This document shows, one piece after another, positions 9,577 through 18,097 of a stretch of DNA of 42,445 nucleotides. Within the stretch, counting starts at the first letter, position 1. Each line of letters opens with the position of its first letter. The notes below the pieces were generated by a model. That model was not told the DNA's origin, did no database searches, and saw only the letters and a program-made list of their open reading frames with translations. The position numbers were made by a program, and so were the translations under genes. Source of the stretch: Opitutales bacterium UBA2995 (lineage in GTDB: Bacteria > Verrucomicrobiota > Verrucomicrobiia > Opitutales > UBA2995); NCBI GenBank assembly GCA_002346535.1, contig DDZZ01000069.1, positions 1-42,445 of the forward strand, given 5' to 3'.

Positions 9577-10098
9577 ATGTCTGGGCCCTTTGTAACTATT
9601 GAACAATTGACGGCTCAAGCCTTTTCGCCCTTTGGAGATGTAGTTGAAATGGAAGGACGGGACTATTCCCCAATTAACCAAGGAAGGGCGGAACGTTACG
9701 ATGCCCTGGCTATGGTAGACTGTGAAGGATCTGGCCAGCATCCACAAATCAGCCTGATTCATTCTCGCCAGTATGACCTCCCCCAAACGGTCACTTTTCT
9801 TGAACGCCATCCGTTCGGAAGCCAGGCATTTTTACCCATCAGCGTGACGCCATTTTTGGTCGTGGTTGCCAATCCTGGTAATGAATTGGACGAAACGAGT
9901 TTACGTGGATTCCTCACCAACGGAATGCAAGGCATCAATTACCACCGCAATACCTGGCATCATGTCATACTGACCCCATACGGCGATGTAACTTTCATCG
10001 TGGTGGATCGAAGCGATCCCGGTTCAAACTGTGTCGAACATCATTACGCAGCAGAAGATCAACCCATCATCGATGCTTCAGGTATAATCGATGACTGA
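9577..10098 (+). CDS. allA: Ureidoglycolate lyase
   Basis: AllA (EC 4.3.2.3) cleaves ureidoglycolate to glyoxylate and urea, the step after allantoicase. The 173-residue cupin-like protein matches the family from AFSPFGDVVE near residue 15, through ERHPFGSQAFLPI in the middle, to GINYHRNTWHHVIL and FIVVDRS near the C-terminus, the most conserved part of the active site. The start lies 3 bp after the allantoicase stop (tag-cca-ATG), which strongly supports a two-gene purine-degradation operon. The 3' end abuts the decayed DNA that follows. Confidence 0.93.
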   Translation: MSGPFVTIEQLTAQAFSPFGDVVEMEGRDYSPINQGRAERYDALAMVDCEGSGQHPQISLIHSRQYDLPQTVTFLERHPFGSQAFLPISVTPFLVVVANPGNELDETSLRGFLTNGMQGINYHRNTWHHVILTPYGDVTFIVVDRSDPGSNCVEHHYAAEDQPIIDASGIIDD

Positions 10099-10109
10099 TT
10101 ATTTTGTCC

Positions 10110-10530
10110 GATTGTCCTTATCTTGAGACCTAGAGAATATTTGGCCAATGCGGCCCATCCATAGGCTATTGCGACCGCAGTGAATACAGGAGTATGCATG
10201 TGATAGCCGACTTTGTGCCAAATTTTCTTTTGGAAGGCACTCGTAACGGAAAAGCCGTATAGGATGATGAAGTCGTCCACCCCAAAAAATTGCGAGGTAA
10301 GTTAGGACTATTTTTCCATTACCGTGCTTGTTTCGAGCTATGCTGCGAAAACAATGCTTCCAACTCCAATCCATAAAATTTTAAACGCGCTGCAGGCTAT
10401 ATAGACCCAGAACAGTTTTTATTCCCGCGGCCACTCACTCCACATTTCGAACCGGTTTCGCCCGTTCATTTGCGCCGAGGAATTCACCGGTTTCCATCCC
10501 GGGCCAAAGGAAAAGATTGGGTAGCATCAT
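10110..10530 (-). pseudogene. Broken membrane-protein gene, family not recognised
   Basis: Reading the minus strand, a frame starts MMLPNLFLWPGMETGEFLGA and continues to a TGA in an RNVE-stop-VAAGIKTVLGLYSL context, as if TGG had become TGA. Further pieces in other frames read ILWIGVGSIVFAA, then ARNKHGNGKIVLTYLAIFWG, then VDDFIILYGFSVTSAFQKK and MHTPVFTAVAIAYGWAALAKY. Together they would make one small protein with about four membrane segments, broken by a stop and at least two frameshifts. I cannot name the family. The 3' end runs up to allA. Confidence 0.5.
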
Positions 10531-10850
10531 AGAAACTTTACTTTCCTCTTTTTAAGATCCAGTCGGTAAAAATGGCCCATTTGAATCCAGAGAATAATGT
10601 AAATGCTTTACACCACATGCGATCCAGGGTGGAGCATAATCATTCAAAGCCAGGGCAAACGCCGTCAGTAGATTAAGGGGTAATTATGCCTATGCCCAAA
10701 TTGTTGTTTTGGTACAGTTCATCACATTTCTTTTGTTTATGATGATGCAGAAAAAAAGAAATTCAGTAATTTTCAACCAACTGCGTTCTTTTTATGGAAA
10801 GAAGTCGTTATTACATAATCATCTGTTGGTCTTTGAAAAAGCGGCGGGAG
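10531..10850. other. Non-coding or fully decayed stretch
   Basis: No convincing coding frame, RNA gene or repeat is seen here. A plus-strand open frame at 10709-10924 starts with a low-complexity, hydrophobic then Lys-rich segment and resembles nothing I recognise, so it is not called. Confidence 0.4.
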
Positions 10851-11005
10851 CTAGCGTTGAGTTCTGGCGAATTCCACCCCAATCATTTCCGCAAGATTGC
10901 CAACAGCTAACGTCACCCAAATAACAACCAGGCCAGCAACCACCTATGCCAAGAACGGAATTGTAATCCCGAATTTTAATTTCAGGACTAAATCCGTTTT
11001 AGGGA
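10851..11005 (-). pseudogene. Scrap of a membrane-protein gene
   Basis: On the minus strand the frame LVLKLKFGITIPFLA, a TAG, then VVAGLVVIWVTLAVGNLAEM and IGVEFARTQR, stop, looks like one membrane helix with its flanks, with the TAG standing where a Trp (TGG) would fit. No start or continuation was found. It could be the edge of the broken gene at 10110-10530 or an unrelated scrap. Confidence 0.3.
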
Positions 11006-11027
11006 AGTAAAACACTCATAGGGGTAA

Positions 11028-11320
11028 GTTGAGGATCTGAAAGCATTCGTACTGGCCTTTCGCTCGGCCTTTCCAAATCTAGATATAACAATTAACGACC
11101 AAATCTAAGAGGGCCCGAAGGTCAGCACCCTTATCACCATGACCGGGTACGCACTAGGGGGGTGGGATTCCCTGTGACTGGCAAAATAGTAAGGTTCGAA
11201 GGGGTCGTGATAAGCCGATTCGAAGATGGTCTTATCACGGAGGACTGGGAATTACTGGATCAACTCACCTTGCTCCAATACTGGGTGTTGCTGAAAACGT
11301 ATAGACTATCTGGTCAATAA
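11028..11320 (+). pseudogene. Decayed SnoaL-like ester cyclase gene
   Basis: The family signature survives across all three frames. The first piece reads EDLKAFVLAFRSAFPNLDIT then INDQI and a stop, matching the F-R-x-A-F-P-D-L-x-[IV]-T-[IV]-[ED] core of ester cyclases (COG5485). A second piece gives EGPKVSTLITMTG, and T-G-T-H appears if one base is dropped. A third gives GFPVTGKIVRFEGVVISRF and EDGLITEDWELLDQLTLLQ, matching the family's P-T-G-K-x-V-x-F-x-G-x-x-I-x-R-F-x-D-G-x-I-x-E-x-W. Two or more frameshifts and stops make it non-functional. Confidence 0.75.
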
Positions 11321-11599
11321 AAACCCCAATTGAAGAGTGGGGGTAAGATTCTTACTTTCACTTTCCCATGTATTCTACGACACTTATCCTACAATCACTG
11401 AAAAGCTTTCTGATCTTTGCTGAATTGATGGAAGCAAAGTTGAAAGTTGATTGACATTTTTAAGGCTCTTAATTCCTATAATTTGCCAAGTATCGAATAT
11501 TGGATATTAATCCCGAATAAACTTTCCAGTAAAACTAAGTTTGTACCTCATGTACTCTTAATCAGCAGGATTAAAAGTTCAGTCCATGAGAATCTTCTA

Positions 11600-13924
11600 A
11601 TGCCGAAGAAACAATTAAGCCGGTCGATTTTGATTACCGTCCTTGTGGCAATTGCCCAAGGAGGATTGGTTTCTCGGAACATCGCCAGTGAAACAGAGAT
11701 TCGCAGCTCGGATGAGGTAACAGCTGTTGACCGCCAATTCTGGTCATTTACAAAACCGGAGCGTCCTTCTGTTCCTGAAGTTAAGGATTCTTCCAGGGTT
11801 CGTACAGACATCGACCATTTCATTTTGGCTTCCCTTGAAGATGCGGACTTGAATTTCCATGATGATGCAGATCGATGGACTTTGATTCGGCGGGTAACTT
11901 ATAATTTGTCGGGATTACCCCCAGTACCAGAAGCCGTGGAAGCTTTCGTAAACAATGAAGGTCCTCATGCTTATGAGCAATTGATAGATCAATTGCTCAA
12001 CTCTCCTCGTTATGGAGAACGGTGGGGTCGTCACTGGATGGATGTGGCTGGTTACTCCGAGTCGAGTTTTTTCATTGGTGATCAGATCCGTCCGGATTTT
12101 TGGCGCTATCGCGACTACGTAATCAAAGCATTTAACGATGATAAGCCTTACGATGTTTTTGTGCGCGAGCAGCTAGCGGGTGATGAAATGTTCGATTGGA
12201 GAAACGTGAAGGAATTCAGCGAGGATCAGATTGAAAAATTGGTGGCCACCGGATTCCTTCGCTGCACACCCGATGCCACAGACAATCAGCCAATCACCCA
12301 GGTAGAGAAAATATTTGCAGCTCAGCAAGCCGTACTCGAAATCTCGATGAAAGCTTTGATGGGGCTGACACTTAATTGCGTCCGCTGCCATTCGCACAAG
12401 TATGACCCTATCCCTCATGAAGACTATTTTCAATTAATGGGCATCTTTCAGCCGGCTTTCGACCCTGAGGATTGGTATTCTGGAATCTGGACTCGCCATT
12501 ACCCTGGACCCCTACGCGCAATCCCCCTTGTGCCTAAATCCGAACGCGATGCATTCTTTAAGGAAAGCCGCGAATGGAGGGAGACAATTTTTGTTTATTA
12601 CCGTCAGCTTCGCTACGATTTGCCCTTGCTCTGGCAGGACCGATTTTTGCAAGATCGTAAGGACCAGATCGAGGATTCCTTACGTGACCGTGTCTTAAAC
12701 ATCACAACGCAAGATTTGGACGAACGCGGAGATGCCGATGAAGCATTGCTCACACAAGTCTTTGAAGATTTAGGAGGTTCCAAGGAAATGCTGAAGGAGG
12801 TGTATCCTGAGTATCTGGAGGAAGAAAAAGAATTGCGGGCACAGATTGACGCATTGATAGAAAGCTCTGAGGAGCTGCCTCCATTGGCGTGGGCTACATT
12901 TGATGTATCGACTGTGCCTTCACCAACCCCACTCTTGCTTCGCGGAAATTTTGAAACTCCGGGTGATCCGGTGCCTCCTGGTGTTCTCACGGTTTTGAAT
13001 GATCCTGCGCGGCCATTTAACTTGGAAGCGTTTGCGGAAGAATCACCAAAATCTACGACCGGTCGTAGGCTTGCATTTGCCAAGTGGCTTACGGACTCCA
13101 ACCACCCTCTTACTGCTAGAGTTATGGTGAATCGTATCTGGCAATATCATTTTGGAGAAGGACTTGTTCGGACCCCGGATGACTTTGGCGCACGCGGTAG
13201 CCGACCGACACATCCGAATTTGCTCAATTGGCTTGCAGTAGAATTCATGGAGTCTGGTTGGAGTATCAAACATATGCATCGGTTGATACTCCGTTCGACG
13301 GTATACCGGCAAAGTTCACGTTTCGACATTACGCGTGAAGAAGCAGATCCATCCAATCGATTATTGAATCGATTCTCTAAACGCCGCCTTGAGGCAGAGG
13401 CAATTCGCGATGGTATGCTTGCTGTGAGCGGTCAATTGGATTTGGAGATGTATGGAGAGTCAGTCCCAACGGAACGTCTTGAGGATGGACGTGTTATCGT
13501 TCCTTCTGACCATCCTGATCGAGGACGCCGGTCTGTGTATCTCAGTACCCAGCGAACAGGCCAGCTGGGAATTCTTACAATCTTTGATGCGCCTGTGATG
13601 GACACCAATGCACCCAAACGTTCAACTGCGGCCATTTCTCAACAGGCATTGGTAGCAATGAACAACCCATTCATGCATGAAAATGCTGAAGCATTTCGCG
13701 ATCGCATAGATAGTGAAAGTCTCGAGTCCTTTGAAGAACGATTGACTCGTATCTGGATGCTCGCCTATTCAAGGAATCCGACCCGAGATGAATTGAGTAG
13801 CATGCAGGGATGGATGCAAAAGACGCTGGATGTTGAAAATCCAACCATCGGACAGCAGAAGGAAGCTTGGAAAACCCTTAGTCATGCAGTCTTGAGTTCC
13901 AACGAATTCCTCTATATCGATTAG
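11600..13924 (+). CDS. DUF1549/DUF1553 protein (planctomycete cytochrome-associated)
   Basis: The open frame begins at 11447, but the first 51 residues look non-coding and an ATG at 11600 opens a plausible signal peptide (MPKKQLSRSILITVLVAIAQ), giving 774 residues. DUF1549 follows (IDHFILASLEDADLNFHDDA, L-I-R-R-V-T-Y-N-L-S-G-L-P-P) with a haem-type CVRCHSHKYDP at residues 260-270. DUF1553 occupies the C-terminal half (ARVMVNRIWQYHFGEGLV, TPDDFGARGSRPTHPNLLNW). The N-terminal PSCyt1 cytochrome domain found in many relatives is absent here; compare the gene at 35163-38435. The biochemical role of the family is unknown; it is periplasmic and always paired with DUF1501 proteins. Its stop overlaps the next start (TAGTG), implying translational coupling. 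Confidence 0.87.
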   Translation: MPKKQLSRSILITVLVAIAQGGLVSRNIASETEIRSSDEVTAVDRQFWSFTKPERPSVPEVKDSSRVRTDIDHFILASLEDADLNFHDDADRWTLIRRVTYNLSGLPPVPEAVEAFVNNEGPHAYEQLIDQLLNSPRYGERWGRHWMDVAGYSESSFFIGDQIRPDFWRYRDYVIKAFNDDKPYDVFVREQLAGDEMFDWRNVKEFSEDQIEKLVATGFLRCTPDATDNQPITQVEKIFAAQQAVLEISMKALMGLTLNCVRCHSHKYDPIPHEDYFQLMGIFQPAFDPEDWYSGIWTRHYPGPLRAIPLVPKSERDAFFKESREWRETIFVYYRQLRYDLPLLWQDRFLQDRKDQIEDSLRDRVLNITTQDLDERGDADEALLTQVFEDLGGSKEMLKEVYPEYLEEEKELRAQIDALIESSEELPPLAWATFDVSTVPSPTPLLLRGNFETPGDPVPPGVLTVLNDPARPFNLEAFAEESPKSTTGRRLAFAKWLTDSNHPLTARVMVNRIWQYHFGEGLVRTPDDFGARGSRPTHPNLLNWLAVEFMESGWSIKHMHRLILRSTVYRQSSRFDITREEADPSNRLLNRFSKRRLEAEAIRDGMLAVSGQLDLEMYGESVPTERLEDGRVIVPSDHPDRGRRSVYLSTQRTGQLGILTIFDAPVMDTNAPKRSTAAISQQALVAMNNPFMHENAEAFRDRIDSESLESFEERLTRIWMLAYSRNPTRDELSSMQGWMQKTLDVENPTIGQQKEAWKTLSHAVLSSNEFLYID

Positions 13925-15357
13925 TGAAACATTTTTCAAATTTGCACCACAATTACCTAGGCAACCGTGTGATTTCGCGTCGTCAGATGCTCCAGGACAG
14001 TGCTGGAGGGTTAGGGGCTCTTGCGTTGAGTTGGCTGATCTCCCAATCGTCAATGGGATCCGAAGGCAGAGCAGCCCCAGCCCACAACCTACTGGCAAAA
14101 CAACCACACTTTGCTCCAAAGGCAAAGCGAGTTGTTTTCATATTTCTTGGGGGTGGTCCCAGCCAGATGGACCTTCTGGATCCGAAGCCGATGCTCACAA
14201 AGTATCATGGCGAATCGATCCCCTTTTCCGTTACCCAGCGTTCGCTGACCGGGTCCACAAAATTGATGGCGAGTCCCTTCAAATTCCAGAAATATGGTCA
14301 GTCAGGCATAGAAGTTTCGGAATTGCTACCCGGTCTGTCGAAAGTAGTGGATGACATCGCAGTCATTCGGTCAGGGGTGACTACACGTATTGATCATGGT
14401 GAAGCCTTGCTTTTGACCCATACGGGTCGACCACTTTCGGGTTTCCCTTCAATGGGAGCCTGGGTTAGTTATGGTTTGGGATCGGAGAATGAAAATTTAC
14501 CCGCTTACGTCGCTATTCCCGACACGACTCCGGTCAAGACCCACAGTGCTACCTCGGCTGGTTGGCTGCCTCCCGTGTATCAAGGTACGCCATTTCATAT
14601 CACGGGCAGTCCCATTCATGATCTCCAACGGCCTGAATCAACTTCTGCAAAAGAACAGGGGCAGTATCTCGAACTAACCCAAATGTTGAATCGTCAGCAT
14701 CAGGAATCCAGGCCCAGCTTGGCCGATCTTGATGCGAGGGTCCAAAACTTCGAGCTGGCTGCCCGTATGCAGGTGGAAGCTATACAAAAGGTGGATTTGT
14801 CCACCGAAAGCGTGGCGACCAAAAAGCTTTACGGACTCGATAATAGGATTACCGAAAAATTTGGAAAACAATGCCTTATCGCCCGCCGCTTGCTCGAGTC
14901 CGGCGTTCGCTTTGTTCATCTTATTCGAAATGATTGGGACCACCACAGTAATTTGAACAATTTGCTCACTAAATCGACTCAAGAGACAGATCAACCTGTT
15001 GCCGCTCTGGTGCAAGACCTCAAACGCCGTGGATTGTTAGATGATACATTGGTGATTTGGGCCGGTGAATTTGGCAGGCTTCCAGTCGTGCAAGGTCTCG
15101 ACGGACGCGATCACAATCCCTTTGGTTACACATTCTGGATGGCAGGTGGAGGAATCAGAGGCGGCACAATCTATGGAGCTACAGATGAGTTTGGTTATAG
15201 GACCGTGGAAAATCCGGTGACCGTTGCCGATTTTCACGCAACCGTACTGCATTTGCTAGGGCTTGATCACAGACGCGTCACCTATGAATTTGAAGGCCGG
15301 GACGAGTCACTCACTGGCGTTGAGAATGCCGAGGTCATCCACGATATTTTAGCCTGA
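13924..15357 (+). CDS. DUF1501 protein, Tat-exported
   Basis: The GTG start shares its first base with the last base of the upstream stop. The 477-residue protein carries a twin-arginine signal at residues 18-41 (SRRQMLQDSAGGLGALALSW). DUF1501, a sulfatase/alkaline-phosphatase-fold family, follows: VFIFLGGGPSQMDLLDPKP, RSGVTTRIDHGEA, LDDTLVIWAGEFGRLP, DGRDHNPFGYTFWMAGGG and TVADFHATVLHLLGLDHRRV. The conserved D, H and GEFGR positions of the family are in place. The product probably acts in the periplasm with the DUF1549/DUF1553 partner. Substrate and reaction are unknown for the family. Confidence 0.9.
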   Translation: MKHFSNLHHNYLGNRVISRRQMLQDSAGGLGALALSWLISQSSMGSEGRAAPAHNLLAKQPHFAPKAKRVVFIFLGGGPSQMDLLDPKPMLTKYHGESIPFSVTQRSLTGSTKLMASPFKFQKYGQSGIEVSELLPGLSKVVDDIAVIRSGVTTRIDHGEALLLTHTGRPLSGFPSMGAWVSYGLGSENENLPAYVAIPDTTPVKTHSATSAGWLPPVYQGTPFHITGSPIHDLQRPESTSAKEQGQYLELTQMLNRQHQESRPSLADLDARVQNFELAARMQVEAIQKVDLSTESVATKKLYGLDNRITEKFGKQCLIARRLLESGVRFVHLIRNDWDHHSNLNNLLTKSTQETDQPVAALVQDLKRRGLLDDTLVIWAGEFGRLPVVQGLDGRDHNPFGYTFWMAGGGIRGGTIYGATDEFGYRTVENPVTVADFHATVLHLLGLDHRRVTYEFEGRDESLTGVENAEVIHDILA

Positions 15358-15411
15358 GGGCTCAGAAGTCGGATGGATATATCAAACCAGGAGTAACTTA
15401 GAATACTTATT

Positions 15412-16350
15412 ATGTTATTACATCTATCAGAACCCTCTTCGTCTGACTTTGAACTTGCTCGAATTTCGAGGCTAAAGTTCATAAGCAACTTGGCAGCAGC
15501 TGGTGTCTGCCTATCGGCGCTTTCGAAATTTGGAAATGCTGCCTCGTCGACTTCACAGCTACGCCTGGCATGTCAAACGAATGCTTGGCCCTTTGAAAGT
15601 GGGCTCTCTGGCTTGATCCCTGTGCTTCAGACAATCAAATCGCTCGGCTTTCAGGGATACGAGACTTCTTACCGCAATGTGCAGGAAGCCTTTTCAGATC
15701 CCGAGCCAGCTAGAGCCAGGCTTGAGGAGACGGGCCTTGTGTGCGCAGGAGTTCATATTGCCGGGCCAAGTCTTTATGAGGAGGCAACTGGAATTCCTTC
15801 AATTGATTTCTTAAAAAGGATTGCTGCCGGTTCTAGTGCGCTCGGTGCAGAATATTTGGTTCTTAGTGGCCGAGGAGTTGGTGAAGTGGATGGAAAACTA
15901 AACCAAGACCAGCTGAAACGAAAGATCGAAGCTTTAACTGAGACGGCTCAGTATTGTGAGGATGTGGGGCTTACTTTAGCTTACCACAACCATGCTGACG
16001 ATTTTGTTCAGAATGGTGCCGAAATCGATGCGATACTGTCATCCATCAAGAGTGGCCTGTTTCAGGTATGGTACTGCGTGCATAATGCAGAACGCGCAGG
16101 AGCCAAGGTCATTGAGTACTTCGGAAAGAGGCACGAATCCATATCCGGAATTCACCTGACGAATATTCTCCGGCCTCCATCTAGAGGACATGCGTTCGAT
16201 AGCCAAGCACTTCTTAATGAAATTATAAAAGTGAACTGGGATGGATGGCTAATTATCGAGGAAGAGCGTTCCCGCGAGCATCCCGATTGGCCCAAAACTC
16301 CTCTCATTGCAATGTCCAGGAAACACGTGCAGCATGTATTTGGGCTTTAG
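15412..16350 (+). CDS. Sugar phosphate isomerase/epimerase-like TIM barrel protein with altered metal site
   Basis: The 312-residue protein has an export-signal-like N-terminus (RISRLKFISNLAAAGVCLSAL) without the usual twin arginine, then an xylose-isomerase-like TIM barrel: IKSLGFQGYETSYRN, AYHNHADDF, GIHLTNILRPPSRG and WLIIEEERSREHPDWPKTP. Relatives normally have an L-D-x-G-H-A-x-x-A-G metal-binding strand; here the same place reads YCVHNAERAG, so the Asp is missing. The usual H-L-K-D is H-L-T-N. The YHNH and terminal EEER motifs remain. Activity is therefore doubtful, or the substrate or metal differs. It lies 54 bp after the DUF1501 gene on the same strand. Confidence 0.75.
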   Translation: MLLHLSEPSSSDFELARISRLKFISNLAAAGVCLSALSKFGNAASSTSQLRLACQTNAWPFESGLSGLIPVLQTIKSLGFQGYETSYRNVQEAFSDPEPARARLEETGLVCAGVHIAGPSLYEEATGIPSIDFLKRIAAGSSALGAEYLVLSGRGVGEVDGKLNQDQLKRKIEALTETAQYCEDVGLTLAYHNHADDFVQNGAEIDAILSSIKSGLFQVWYCVHNAERAGAKVIEYFGKRHESISGIHLTNILRPPSRGHAFDSQALLNEIIKVNWDGWLIIEEERSREHPDWPKTPLIAMSRKHVQHVFGL

Positions 16351-16370
16351 TGGAGATTAATCAAGTTGGA

Positions 16371-17366
16371 TTAAAACTCCAATTGTAACTTTCCGACTGC
16401 TCTTTGGGCTTCGATGAGAGGATCTTCCCAAATTATCTGATCTGAATCAGGAATTCGCCCATCGGCATACATCGCTTCAATCACCTGGCGCAGTCCGTCT
16501 TCAAGTGAGATGGATGGTTGGAACTCCGGAACATCGCGGAACAATTTTTCTGCACTATAAATCGTGTTGTGAGCGAATATGGTTTCACAGGTTGTTGTTT
16601 CCGGGACTCCCGAGGCCAGCAAGTCCTTTAAAGGGATCCCGACTAGTTCTACCTCATTTCCCAAAATTTTCATCACGGTGCGGTGGTGGTTTTCCCAATT
16701 GATAAAACCTTGATGTACGAGGTTATAGGTTTTTCCAATAGTAGGCTCCTTTCCTAAGAGACCTACAAAACCCATGGCAGCGTCATCGACGTGAAGAAAT
16801 TGGTGAACGGCTTTACCGTCACCACAAATCAAAATTGGTTTGCCTTTGCGAATTCGGTCAAGCCATTCGAATCCGCGCGCAATTTGGCGACCAACGCCCA
16901 TTTGCGTGCCGTAGGTAGTTGAGGGCTTGACGATGGTTGCTGGAAATCCTTCATCCTGGCAGGCCTTGAGATAAACCTCATCAGCCGCCAATTTATTCCG
17001 CCCGTAATCTGTAGTTGGCCGCAATGGATGGTCCTCAGTAACCGGTAACCAATCATAATCGACCCCGTAAGTACACACCGTCGAACATTGAATGAAGTGT
17101 TTGACACCATTGAACGCTCGAACGCTGCTTGCCGCGTCATCCGCATTGAAGCAGATCATGTCGATCGCGGCATCGAAATCTTCCTCCTGCATGGCCTCTT
17201 CGAATTCATCACGATCGTTCCGGTCACCTTGAATGAGCCGAACACCGTCTGGTAATAAGCCGCGCTCTCCGCGATTAAAGCAAACCACCTCATGTCCTTT
17301 TTCCAAAAGCAACCGGACAATGCTGGTGCTGATGTTTCCGGTTCCGCCAACGATCAATACACGCAT
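16371..17366 (-). CDS. NAD-dependent epimerase/dehydratase (extended SDR)
   Basis: The 331-residue protein starts with a Rossmann nucleotide-binding motif (MRVLIVGGTGNIS), followed by R32-type charge (FNRGERG) and D-x-N-D in the loop (GDRNDRDEFEEA). The active-site region reads CSTVCTYG and DYGRNKLAADEVYL, supplying the YxxxK pair. A substrate loop (KPSTTYGTQMGVG) and HQFLHVDDAA follow, all typical of extended SDR sugar-nucleotide epimerases or reductases. The exact substrate cannot be read from the sequence. It converges on the isomerase-like gene with 20 bp between stops. The start ATG at 17366 fits the family exactly. Confidence 0.85.
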   Translation of the reverse strand: MRVLIVGGTGNISTSIVRLLLEKGHEVVCFNRGERGLLPDGVRLIQGDRNDRDEFEEAMQEEDFDAAIDMICFNADDAASSVRAFNGVKHFIQCSTVCTYGVDYDWLPVTEDHPLRPTTDYGRNKLAADEVYLKACQDEGFPATIVKPSTTYGTQMGVGRQIARGFEWLDRIRKGKPILICGDGKAVHQFLHVDDAAMGFVGLLGKEPTIGKTYNLVHQGFINWENHHRTVMKILGNEVELVGIPLKDLLASGVPETTTCETIFAHNTIYSAEKLFRDVPEFQPSISLEDGLRQVIEAMYADGRIPDSDQIIWEDPLIEAQRAVGKLQLEF

Positions 17367-17436
17367 GTTAAATTCTAACTAATTAGGAATACCCAAAGAG
17401 ATTTATTTATAGGCAAGTGATTTGGCAACGCTATCG

Positions 17437-17939
17437 TTAAGTGTTTTTCGCAACAGCTATCTTTGGAGGGGGCTTATTGATCTTGAATCCTACCTCGTTA
17501 ACTGAGATAATTCGGTCAAAGCCAAAAGGGCAGCGCTCCTTCACTAAATAGTTTAGGTAATCGGGTTCACCATTTGACAGCACAGCCAAATAAATCGCTC
17601 ATTCAACCGGGTAAGCGCTGCCTCAACTTCCGGGAATGCGTTCAAAAGCATCAATCTATCAAACTCTTCGCTGAAAGTTTTTATCTTATTCTTATCCAAT
17701 GCATATTTTAAGGCTCTCCTCACGACTTCGAGGTAGCCGCAATGTCCCAGCATCATCATGGTATCCCGAAATTGTTCGAGGCGCTGCCGGTCGCGCCATT
17801 GCGTCCATAATTGATCTGAAGCTATTTCGAGATTCTTCGCCTCAACAAATTTTTCAATGAACGGATGTAAACTACCCGCTATGTCCAAAACAGTTCCAAA
17901 TAGATCAAACGTGAGTGTCTTAAATTCTTTCATGTGCAA
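17437..17939 (-). pseudogene. Frameshifted, truncated haloacid dehalogenase type II gene
   Basis: The first frame (TTG at 17939, ATG at 17933) encodes KEFKTLTFDLFGTVLDIAG, the HAD motif I with its nucleophilic Asp, a cap helix region, then LTRLNERFIWL. There the frame breaks. The next frame continues the family pattern, LAVLSNGEPDYLNYLVKERC then FDRIISVNEVGFKINKPPPK, covering motif II (S-N-G) and the motif III Lys region, and stops at 17437. The C-terminal DD-type motif IV part is missing. A good AAAGGAG site lies 7 bases before an ATG that is out of frame with the rest, hinting at another small indel at the start. Confidence 0.8.
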
Positions 17940-17969
17940 CCATAACTGTTCTCCTTTAATTACCGTGAT

Positions 17970-18090
17970 TCAATCTAAAGCTACGTCCACTTCTTCAGCA
18001 TAAGCGAACCAGGCCTCGATCAGCTCGTCGCGTAATTCGGGTTGTTTCGCGGCTAGGTTATTTCGTTCTCCCGGTTCAGTTTTCCAACTT
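17970..18090 (-). pseudogene. C-terminal scrap of an arylsulfatase gene
   Basis: The minus-strand frame WKTEPGERNNLAAKQPELRD followed by ELIEAWFAYAEEVDVALD and a stop matches the extreme C-terminus of type-I sulfatases, which typically end D-P-x-E-x-x-N-L-A-x-x-x-P-E-L with a W-x-x-Y-A-x-x-N/D-x-V tail. Nothing upstream belongs to a sulfatase: the fragment directly abuts the stop of the SLC13-type permease gene. It is therefore the 3' stub left by a deletion. Confidence 0.75.
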
Positions 18091-18097
18091 ATTGGCA

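Noticed and set aside
10709..10924. Plus-strand 71-residue open frame
   Set aside because: The composition is Phe/Lys/Met-rich, no family is recognised and no ribosome-binding site is seen. It overlaps a better-supported minus-strand remnant.
11323..11343. CCCCA ... TGGGG stem after the ester cyclase remnant
   Set aside because: The 5-bp stem has a 9-base loop and no T run, too weak to call a terminator.
11447..11599. The 51-codon extension of the DUF1549/DUF1553 protein
   Set aside because: It has no signal-peptide character of its own and would bury the clear signal peptide that starts at 11600.
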